This document shows, in pieces, positions 1-4,930 of a DNA stretch of 8,548 bases. The position numbers were made by a program, and so were the translations under genes. Source of the stretch: Prevotellaceae bacterium (GTDB taxonomy: Bacteria; Bacteroidota; Bacteroidia; Bacteroidales; Paludibacteraceae); the NCBI GenBank assembly GCA_031290375.1, contig JAITNR010000218.1, positions 1 through 8,548 on the forward strand. Reading direction: 5' to 3'. The notes beneath the pieces were generated by a model. The model was not told the DNA's origin, made no database searches, and saw only the letters and a list, made by a program, of their open reading frames with translations. Every line of letters starts with the position of its first letter. Position 1 is the first letter of the stretch.

Positions 1-384
1 CGAAAATCCAAAGCCAATAATGGCTATTAATGCGCCCAACCATTCGCCAAGCGTTTGAATGAAATGAGCAATTACAGGCGTTGCAGGAAATTCACTGCCT
101 TCTTGCGACGTGTCTTGCAGCTTGTCTTTCCGGTTCCACCAAATTTGAACGCCAACCCAGCAAGCTGCAACAATAACCAGCCAAATCAACAAAAATGCAA
201 ACACATACTTCGCTTCTGCGCTAAAAACTTGCTCGTCTATCGCAACATAAAGCAGATAAAACGGCAATACGGCATTCAATGCCGCCAATGCCAAATACAG
301 CCAGCCAAACGGTCGGCGAAACAATTTCCCATTGTCGATATACGACAAAAAAGGAGCAATAAAATTCAAAACTTTTTCGTACAT
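1..384 (-). CDS. Unrecognised integral membrane protein, N-terminal part (runs off the window)
   Basis: The reverse strand reads from an ATG at 384 without a stop to position 1, giving the first 128 residues of a longer protein (begins MYEKVLNFIAPFLSYIDNGK). It has clear hydrophobic segments at about residues 27-48 and 59-82 and the start of a third from about 111. A charged, Gln/Ser/Glu-rich loop lies at about 84-100, so it is an inner-membrane protein. An in-frame TAA at 391-393 just upstream leaves ATG 384 as the only sensible start, and no Shine-Dalgarno sequence is present, as usual in Bacteroidetes. It follows the lipoprotein gene by 33 bases on the same strand, so the two are probably co-transcribed. 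I do not recognise the family and assign no function. The plus-strand frame over the same bases (55-405) is basic, low-complexity and judged spurious. Confidence 0.8.
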   Translation of the reverse strand, partial: MYEKVLNFIAPFLSYIDNGKLFRRPFGWLYLALAALNAVLPFYLLYVAIDEQVFSAEAKYVFAFLLIWLVIVAACWVGVQIWWNRKDKLQDTSQEGSEFPATPVIAHFIQTLGEWLGALIAIIGFGFS

Positions 385-417
385 AAGAAATTAAATTTAA
401 ATTAAAAATTAGTATAA

Positions 418-1392
418 CTATTCTTCTTCAAAATATTCGTCTCCGCCTTCACCTTCGTAGCCCTCGTTGGAATTTTCAAAGTTGTCAGAACCAAAGTATT
501 TGTAGCGGCGTTCCAATGCCATACGGCGATTGTCGTATCTAACAACCCAATTTTGATGACGGTCGTACTCAAAAGTATAAAAACCCTTGCTTGTGTAGTT
601 TCCTTCCACATCGTAGTCATTATGGCTTGTACCCTTTGATTTATCGAAATACTGAATTTTCTTTCCGGGTTCCTGATACGGATGCCGCTCAATTTCGGAA
701 ACACTTGTCAGACGATTGTTTTCATCGTAGCTGTATTCTGCTATTTTTTCGTCACGCAACTCTTTTTTGAAATTCTCTTTTAGCGGATAATACATTGTGG
801 CATAAGTTGTTTTTTTTACAATATTGTTGTTTTTATCGTAAGCGTATTCAAATTCCTGAAAAGTATTTTTCGTACTGTCTTTTCTGTATGTCAGATACGA
901 AACTGCGTTGCGATATTTGTCATATTCAATGGTTTCCATCAAATTGTCATTGGTGTAGCGCGTTTCTTTGCGTCCGTCTATTTGGTAACGATTAACCGTT
1001 GAGTCGCGAAATACTCTGCCATCCCAATTTTTTGTAATGCGCAGTTCTTTAAGAAGCCGCCCCATATTGTCGAAAAATTGCGTTTTATCACCCGATATAA
1101 TTTTTAACAAATTGTTCTCGGCATCGTACTCATACGATTTTTCTACTTTTTTCTTTTCGTTTTCGATTTTGCCAGTTTCGGTAACAAAACCATCCTTGTT
1201 AAAAGAAGTGTAGGATGTGATATTACTGCGGATAAGATTGGTTTCCCAAAACTCTTCCACGCTGTCTTTCAGATTGAGTTTTTCCCAGTCGGAAGTTTTT
1301 TTAATGACGTAATCGCCTTCCGACTTTCCGCTGCCACCGCCGCAAGCCGTTAATCCTAAAACGGCAATCGCAATAATAATTACTTTTTTCAT
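418..1392 (-). CDS. Lipoprotein with YD/RHS-like repeats
   Basis: The protein has 324 residues. It begins with a short lipoprotein signal peptide (MKKVIIIAIAVLGLTAC) with lipobox LTAC, giving lipidated Cys17, followed by a GGGSG linker. The residues after Cys17 are not the acidic export signal seen on surface-exposed Bacteroidetes lipoproteins, so a periplasm-facing anchor is more likely (inference). The body carries degenerate YD-type repeats of about 12-15 residues with the pattern [YF]-x-[YF]-D-x-x-[NG]-[NR]-[LI], at about residues 87-98, 106-117, 155-169, 183-197, 220-233 and 259-285. These should form beta-strand repeats like those of RHS/YD proteins, but there is no polymorphic-toxin C-terminus. 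The C-terminus (about 303-324) is strongly acidic (Glu/Asp/Gly-rich). The precise role is unknown. A strong promoter lies far upstream at 1703-1734, leaving a leader of about 300 bases. The membrane protein at 1-384 follows by 33 bases. Confidence 0.85.
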   Translation of the reverse strand: MKKVIIIAIAVLGLTACGGGSGKSEGDYVIKKTSDWEKLNLKDSVEEFWETNLIRSNITSYTSFNKDGFVTETGKIENEKKKVEKSYEYDAENNLLKIISGDKTQFFDNMGRLLKELRITKNWDGRVFRDSTVNRYQIDGRKETRYTNDNLMETIEYDKYRNAVSYLTYRKDSTKNTFQEFEYAYDKNNNIVKKTTYATMYYPLKENFKKELRDEKIAEYSYDENNRLTSVSEIERHPYQEPGKKIQYFDKSKGTSHNDYDVEGNYTSKGFYTFEYDRHQNWVVRYDNRRMALERRYKYFGSDNFENSNEGYEGEGGDEYFEEE

Positions 1393-1481
1393 TTGAATAT
1401 TTTTATTTTATTTTTGAATAAATATTTTAAAATTCCGGATTGCTTTGGGCAATACCCGCGCAATGATGAAAGCAACAAAGG

Positions 1482-1505
1482 CAGTCTGTTTTTATTAACA
1501 GGCTG
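1482..1505. other. Hairpin in the lipoprotein leader
   Basis: Bases 1482-1490 pair with 1497-1505 (CAGTCTGTT with AACAGGCTG, nine pairs including one G-T) around a 6-base loop. Neither side is followed by a T-run, so it is a poor terminator. Nearby, TTGCTTT at 1440-1446 is repeated inverted as AAAGCAA at 1469-1475. The leader between the 1703-1734 promoter and the lipoprotein start could therefore fold in several ways. No known riboswitch was recognised. Confidence 0.45.
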
Positions 1506-1509
1506 TATA

Positions 1510-1653
1510 TCAATCACATATATAATACAAGCACGCAACTGCTTGATAATCAACGACTTGGGGGGGGGGGGGTAACACACTTATAAACAATGTGTTGCGG
1601 ACTTTTTCTGTCCGTAATGCTGCAATCATTGATATTTGTGAGAAACGTGTCAT
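1510..1653 (-). CDS. Short reading frame with poly-proline stretch (uncertain)
   Basis: A 47-codon frame starts at ATG 1653, about 43 bases downstream of the expected start point of the 1703-1734 promoter. It reads MTRFSQISMIAALRTEKVRN, continues to a run of four prolines encoded by the poly-C tract, and ends at TGA 1510-1512. It is the first ATG frame after that promoter, which is the main reason to list it. No domain is recognised. It may be a leader peptide, a decayed gene or chance. Losing one C from the tract would shift it into a frame that stays open to 1389, giving 87 codons ending in the ATGA overlap with the lipoprotein start. Gaining one C would end it almost at once. Confidence 0.3.
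   Translation of the reverse strand: MTRFSQISMIAALRTEKVRNTLFISVLPPPPQVVDYQAVACLYYICD
1560..1572. repeat. 13-base poly-G/poly-C homopolymer
   Basis: There are thirteen consecutive G on the plus strand (C on the transcribed minus strand) in otherwise AT-rich intergenic DNA. Such tracts slip during replication and are classic phase-variation sites, and they are also prone to sequencing error. It lies inside the transcribed leader of the lipoprotein gene and inside the 1510-1653 short frame. Confidence 0.95.
1595..1617. other. Hairpin next to the poly-G tract
   Basis: TTGCGGAC (1595-1602) pairs with GTCCGTAA (1610-1617), eight pairs with one G-T, around a T-rich 7-base loop. A second small inverted repeat, AACACA 1574-1579 with TGTGTT 1591-1596, abuts it. 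Both lie within the transcribed leader on the minus strand, between the promoter at 1703-1734 and the poly-C tract. Function is unknown. Confidence 0.4.
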
Positions 1654-1702
1654 ATTTTTTGAGTTATCTATTTTTATATTTTTTTGTTTATAAAATCAGG
1701 TG

Positions 1703-1734
1703 CAAAGGTAAGTAGAATTTTTGAATTGTGCAAA
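1703..1734 (-). promoter_or_regulatory. Bacteroidetes-type promoter for the lipoprotein leader
   Basis: On the minus strand the -33 box TTTG (1731-1734) is followed, after exactly 20 bases, by the -7 box TACCTTTG (1703-1710). This matches the Bacteroidetes primary sigma consensus TTTG-N19/20-TAnnTTTG. Transcription would begin near 1696 and run into the poly-C short frame and then the lipoprotein gene. Confidence 0.7.
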
Positions 1735-1771
1735 TTTATTTTTTACATAACCGCCTTTGGAAAATAAATAA

Positions 1772-1912
1772 AATGAATACCCGTATAAGAACCTAAATAT
1801 CCGCGTAATACCCTGATTGTTAGTGCTTTATGGCGAAATTTTATTGATGCATATAACAAATTTATTTTTAATATATTACATTCATTTTTAGGTAGATATA
1901 CGGGTGTACATA
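1772..1912. mobile_element. MITE-like element, copy 1 (uninterrupted)
   Basis: This is a 141-base non-coding element. Its ends are inverted repeats: ATGAATACCCGTATA at 1773-1787 matches the reverse complement of 1897-1911 in 13 of 15 bases. The match continues inward with CCTAAA (1792-1797) against TTTAGG (1887-1892). It is flanked by a perfect 8-base direct repeat, ATAAATAA, at 1764-1771 and 1913-1920, the expected target-site duplication. Bases 1790-1911 align without gaps to 7886-8007 at about 99 of 122 positions, including an identical 29-base run (1864-1892 and 7960-7988). It has no reading frame of note, so a transposase elsewhere in the genome would have moved it. The family is not assigned. 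Confidence 0.75.
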
Positions 1913-1956
1913 ATAAATAATGATATTAATTCAACTCATGCTTCGCATTATTGGTC

Positions 1957-1978
1957 AAAAAATCTTTTAAAAAAGATT
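1957..1978 (-). terminator. Probable intrinsic terminator of the metallophosphoesterase gene
   Basis: On the minus strand an eight-pair AT-rich stem (AATCTTTT 1961-1968 with AAAAGATT 1971-1978, 2-base loop) is followed by a run of T. The gene's TAA stop (1967-1969) sits within the hairpin. The stem is weak because it contains only two G-C pairs. Confidence 0.45.
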
Positions 1979-3064
1979 AATCACAACATATTCCGACTGT
2001 GTTCCGATACGGAATTTGCCGCCCCAAATGCCAATGCCTGAGGTGATGTAAAGGTTGCTGTGGTCTGTGGCAAAAAAGCCGTAGGATTTGCCGAATATCC
2101 ATTTAGCAATCAGGTTTATCGGAAAGAATTGTCCGTTGTGAGTATGTCCGCTGATTTGAAAATCAACGTTGCTGCTCTCCATTTCTTTAATATTAACAGG
2201 CTGATGGTCAATTATAAAAAGTGGTTTTGTGGTGTCAAGTTTTTCAATTATGGTACTCAATTTAGCCCTGTATTTGCGCGAGGCGTCTTCTCTGCCGACA
2301 ACGTAAAATTTGTCTTGTACCAAGACTGCCGAATCTCTCAAGATATTGATATTTGATTTTTCCAAAAACACAAGATTTTTTTTAATATCGCCTATGTATT
2401 CGTGATTGCCAAGAGCCATATAAACACCATATTTTGAATTGATTTTCCTGAGAGTTTTGTAAATTTTTTGTTCCTCCAGCGGTTTCAAATAATTGTCAAT
2501 CACATCACCTGCAATAAACACAACATCGGCGTTTTCCTTGTTTATAAGTGAAATCCAGTTTTCGAGTTCGTTTTTACCTATTCCGTATCCAAGATGTAAA
2601 TCACTAATTGCCACTATTCTGAAAGGAGTATCTAACTTTTTTTCAATATTTATATTTATTTCAACTCGCTTTTTTTTGTAATAATTCAAGTTGCCCAAAA
2701 TCAGGCAGGTAGAGACAGAAACGAGCAAAAACAGCCATCCTGCCCAAGAATTAAACATAAACTTTCCGATATTCAATAGGTGCGTGAGCCTGATTATATC
2801 AGCGACCAAAAAAATAATCAACAGATAAACAAAAATCACAATCCAAGCCGTACCTATTTTGTAAAGCACTGTAGTTAATGAAGTTGAAAGTGAGTTTCCC
2901 CACAAAAGAGCCACAAAAAAGGGCAGTTGAATAACTATCGAAACAACTGTCAGCAAAATTCTTAACGGCAAAATCGGCGGCAACATCAAATATAGCCGAT
3001 AAAACAGATAAACATTTATTCCGAAAAAAACTATTATGGCTAAAACAAATTCAATTATTCTCAT
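1967..3064 (-). CDS. Membrane-anchored calcineurin-like metallophosphoesterase
   Basis: The protein has 365 residues. The N-terminal third is hydrophobic with about four membrane spans (roughly residues 4-24, 34-55, 70-92 and 106-124). The rest is a calcineurin-like phosphoesterase domain with the full set of metal-site motifs. These are DLH (Asp155, His157), GD (Asp187), GNHE (Asn220, His221), His287 in IDHQP, and GHTH (His307, His309). This is the arrangement of the YaeI/YkuE-like branch of two-metal phosphohydrolases. Members act on phospholipid-type or nucleotide phosphodiesters at the membrane, and the substrate here cannot be told from sequence. It starts 36 bases after the ribBA stop with no clear promoter between them, so it probably sits in the same transcript. 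A hairpin at 1957-1978 ends it. Conserved residues are complete, so it should be active. Confidence 0.88.
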   Translation of the reverse strand: MRIIEFVLAIIVFFGINVYLFYRLYLMLPPILPLRILLTVVSIVIQLPFFVALLWGNSLSTSLTTVLYKIGTAWIVIFVYLLIIFLVADIIRLTHLLNIGKFMFNSWAGWLFLLVSVSTCLILGNLNYYKKKRVEININIEKKLDTPFRIVAISDLHLGYGIGKNELENWISLINKENADVVFIAGDVIDNYLKPLEEQKIYKTLRKINSKYGVYMALGNHEYIGDIKKNLVFLEKSNINILRDSAVLVQDKFYVVGREDASRKYRAKLSTIIEKLDTTKPLFIIDHQPVNIKEMESSNVDFQISGHTHNGQFFPINLIAKWIFGKSYGFFATDHSNLYITSGIGIWGGKFRIGTQSEYVVINLF

Positions 3065-3100
3065 TTATTAAAATATAAGTTACAAATTAATTGATAAGAC

Positions 3101-4303
3101 TCACAACTTGTTGAGGATGTGTCCCATTTTCTCTTTTTTGGTTTTAAGATAACGTTCATTGAACTTGTTGGGGACGATTTCGATAGGTACAATTTCCGTA
3201 ATATCCAAGTCGTAAGCCTCTAAACCAATGCGTTTTACTGGATTATTTGTCATTAGACGCATTTTTTTTACACCCAAAGCCCTGAGAATTGATGCACCAA
3301 CGCCGTAATCACGTTCGTCAGCCTTGAATCCAAGATGGACATTCGCCTCAACGGTATCAAAGCCTTCTTCCTGCAACTTGTAGGCTTTGATTTTGTTCAT
3401 CAAACCAATGCCTCTGCCCTCCTGATTCATATAAACCAAAATGCCTCTTCCTTCCTGTTCTATCTTTTTCATTGCCTGATGGAGTTGTTCGCCACAATCG
3501 CAACGCTGAGAGGCAAAAATATCACCTGTAGCACAAGACGAATGCACCCTGATTAGCAGAGGCTCGTCATCTTTCCATTCGCCCTTGATGAGGGCAATAT
3601 GTTCCAATCCATTAGATTTTTGCTTGAATGGAATAATCCTAAAATTTCCATATTCGGTTGGCATTTCTGCCTCTTGTCCTTGCTCTACAAGCGACTCTTC
3701 TTGAATACGATATGCAATTAAATCCTTGATGGTGATTATTTTGATGTCAAACTTTTGAGCGATTTCCATAAGTTGCGGCATACGAGCCATAGAGCCGTCC
3801 TCGTTCATAATTTCGATAAGGGCAGCTGCGGGATACAGTCCCGCGAGGCGAGCCAGATCGACAGCTGCTTCAGTGTGTCCTGCGCGCCGCAAAACGCCTC
3901 TGGAACGAGCATAAAGCGGATTGATATGTCCCGGACGACCAAAGGTTTGAGCAGTAGATTTAGGGTCTGCCAAAGCACGGATGGTTGCAGCTCTGTCTTC
4001 CGCCGAAACCCCTGTGGTACAGCCTTCTAACTTATCTACGGTAACAGTAAAAGGTGTGCCGTGAATGGAAGTATTTTCAAAAACCTGCTTCGGCAGTTCG
4101 AGTTCGGCACAACGCTCTTCGATAATAGGCACACAAAGCACTCCACGACCGTTTTTGAGCATAAAATTAACATCGGCAGGAGTAACTTTTTCAGCGGCAA
4201 TTATAAAATCACCCTCATTTTCGCGGTCTTCGTCATCTACAACAATTACAAATTTTCCCTCCTTGAAATCAATTAACGCTTCTTTTATTGTGTTGTCAGT
4301 CAT
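3101..4303 (-). CDS. ribBA: RibBA, 3,4-dihydroxy-2-butanone 4-phosphate synthase / GTP cyclohydrolase II
   Basis: This bifunctional riboflavin enzyme has 400 residues, the usual length. The N-terminal domain (about 3-200) converts ribulose 5-phosphate to dihydroxybutanone phosphate. It shows the acidic metal/substrate motif DDEDRENEGD (23-32) and RAGHTEAAVDLARLAGL (140-156). The C-terminal domain (about 210-395) opens GTP in the first step of the purine-derived branch. It has the zinc site Cys257, Cys268 and Cys270 within HSSCATGDIFASQRCDCG, the motif NQEGRGIGL (293-301), DERDYGVGA (329-337, equivalent to the catalytic Asp/Arg region of E. coli RibA), and TNNPVK (352-357). Together they supply both precursors of the lumazine intermediate. 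All key residues are present. No FMN riboswitch fits in the 92 bases upstream; a TAATTTTG box at 4342-4349 may drive it. The metallophosphoesterase gene follows 36 bases on. Confidence 0.96.
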   Translation of the reverse strand: MTDNTIKEALIDFKEGKFVIVVDDEDRENEGDFIIAAEKVTPADVNFMLKNGRGVLCVPIIEERCAELELPKQVFENTSIHGTPFTVTVDKLEGCTTGVSAEDRAATIRALADPKSTAQTFGRPGHINPLYARSRGVLRRAGHTEAAVDLARLAGLYPAAALIEIMNEDGSMARMPQLMEIAQKFDIKIITIKDLIAYRIQEESLVEQGQEAEMPTEYGNFRIIPFKQKSNGLEHIALIKGEWKDDEPLLIRVHSSCATGDIFASQRCDCGEQLHQAMKKIEQEGRGILVYMNQEGRGIGLMNKIKAYKLQEEGFDTVEANVHLGFKADERDYGVGASILRALGVKKMRLMTNNPVKRIGLEAYDLDITEIVPIEIVPNKFNERYLKTKKEKMGHILNKL

Positions 4304-4341
4304 ATAATTATCAGATTTTTATATAATTTGTTATTGGAACA

Positions 4342-4349
4342 CAAAATTA
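4342..4349 (-). promoter_or_regulatory. Probable -7 box of the ribBA promoter
   Basis: The minus strand reads TAATTTTG, matching TAnnTTTG, about 38 bases before the ribBA ATG in the gap after tadA. No good TTTG is seen 19-20 bases further upstream, so the promoter is only half supported. The leader is AT-rich and has no Shine-Dalgarno sequence. Confidence 0.4.
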
Positions 4350-4395
4350 CATTTTTATTTCTTATTGTTTTGTACTAAAATTTTAAGGGATAACT

Positions 4396-4827
4396 CTACC
4401 TTTTTTCTTTAAAAAATTCCTGCAAAATCATCTTGCACTCATCTTCCAAGATACCGGACACTACTGCTGTTTTGGGGTGGAGGATATTTTGGGTTAAATT
4501 TGAAAAACCGCTTTTGGGGTCTTTTGCTCCGAATACTATTCTTGTAATCTGACTCCACGCCAACGCCCCGGCACACATTACGCATGGCTCAAGGGTTACG
4601 TATATAGTGCAGTTTGTCAAATACTTACCTCCCAAAAAATTGGCTGCCGAAGTAATAGCCAGTATTTCGGAATGTGCAGTAACGTCATTCAGTGTTTCGG
4701 TGAGATTATGCCCGCGGGCAATTATCCTGTCGTTGCAAACAATAACTGCCCCCACAGGAATCTCCCCTTTGTCAAGCGCATATTGAGCCTCTTTGAGAGC
4801 CTGATTCATAAAATATTCATCACTCAT
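4396..4827 (-). CDS. tadA: TadA, tRNA-specific adenosine deaminase
   Basis: The protein has 143 residues and is a zinc deaminase of the cytidine/deoxycytidylate deaminase fold. It converts adenosine 34 in the anticodon of tRNA-Arg(ACG) to inosine. The zinc site and catalytic residues are visible: His52-Ser-Glu54 (HSE in place of the common HAE) and PCVMC with Cys82 and Cys85. GEIPVGAVIV (21-30) and the E80-P81 before the Cys pair are also typical. The start is placed at ATG 4827 (MSDEYFMNQAL), which gives the usual TadA length. The frame stays open to an ATG at 4914, but that extension is a hydrophobic 29-residue stretch with no counterpart in the family, and its ATG lies in the loop of the terminator after the protease gene. 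The gene follows the protease by 103 bases, and ribBA begins 92 bases after it. Other deaminases such as guanine deaminase are possible but less likely. Confidence 0.9.
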   Translation of the reverse strand: MSDEYFMNQALKEAQYALDKGEIPVGAVIVCNDRIIARGHNLTETLNDVTAHSEILAITSAANFLGGKYLTNCTIYVTLEPCVMCAGALAWSQITRIVFGAKDPKSGFSNLTQNILHPKTAVVSGILEDECKMILQEFFKEKR

Positions 4828-4887
4828 AGCAATTTCAGGTAGTTTGATTATGTTGATTTTTTTGTGTAAAGATGGATAAAATTTTTT

Positions 4888-4925
4888 AATAAAATAAAGA
4901 AAGAGCCACAACACAGCGACTCTTT
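4888..4925 (-). terminator. Intrinsic terminator after the M4 protease gene
   Basis: Six bases after the protease stop, AAAGAGTCGC (4916-4925 on the minus strand) pairs with GTGGCTCTTT (4900-4909). That gives ten pairs including two G-T, around a 6-base loop (4910-4915), and a T-rich CTTTATTTTATT follows. This separates the protease from tadA and argues against the longer tadA start at 4914. Confidence 0.7.
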
Positions 4926-4930
4926 GCAGT

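Noticed and set aside
55..405. Plus-strand 116-codon frame
   Set aside because: It is the antisense shadow of the membrane protein at 1-384; its composition is Asn/Gln/Lys/Arg-rich with no domain or leader.
1393..1575. Plus-strand 60-codon frame ending in poly-Gly
   Set aside because: It overlaps hairpin-rich leader DNA, ends in the homopolymer, and has no plus-strand promoter; judged spurious.
1389..1580. Minus-strand 63-codon frame starting MCYPPPP
   Set aside because: Its ATG is a chance codon next to the poly-C run with no promoter of its own. It is described only as the alternative (12 C) continuation of the 1653 frame.
1772..1912. Conserved structured RNA or riboswitch instead of a mobile element
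   Set aside because: The two copies sit in unrelated settings (after the metallophosphoesterase gene, and between the protease promoter and an IS30 relic) and both have matching flanking duplications, which fits transposition better.
1393..1966. tRNA, CRISPR or defence genes in the intergenic region
   Set aside because: No cloverleaf, no regularly spaced repeats and no long frames were found; the stretch is explained by leader, promoter, MITE copy 1 and terminator, with nothing recognised in 1735-1763 or 1921-1956.
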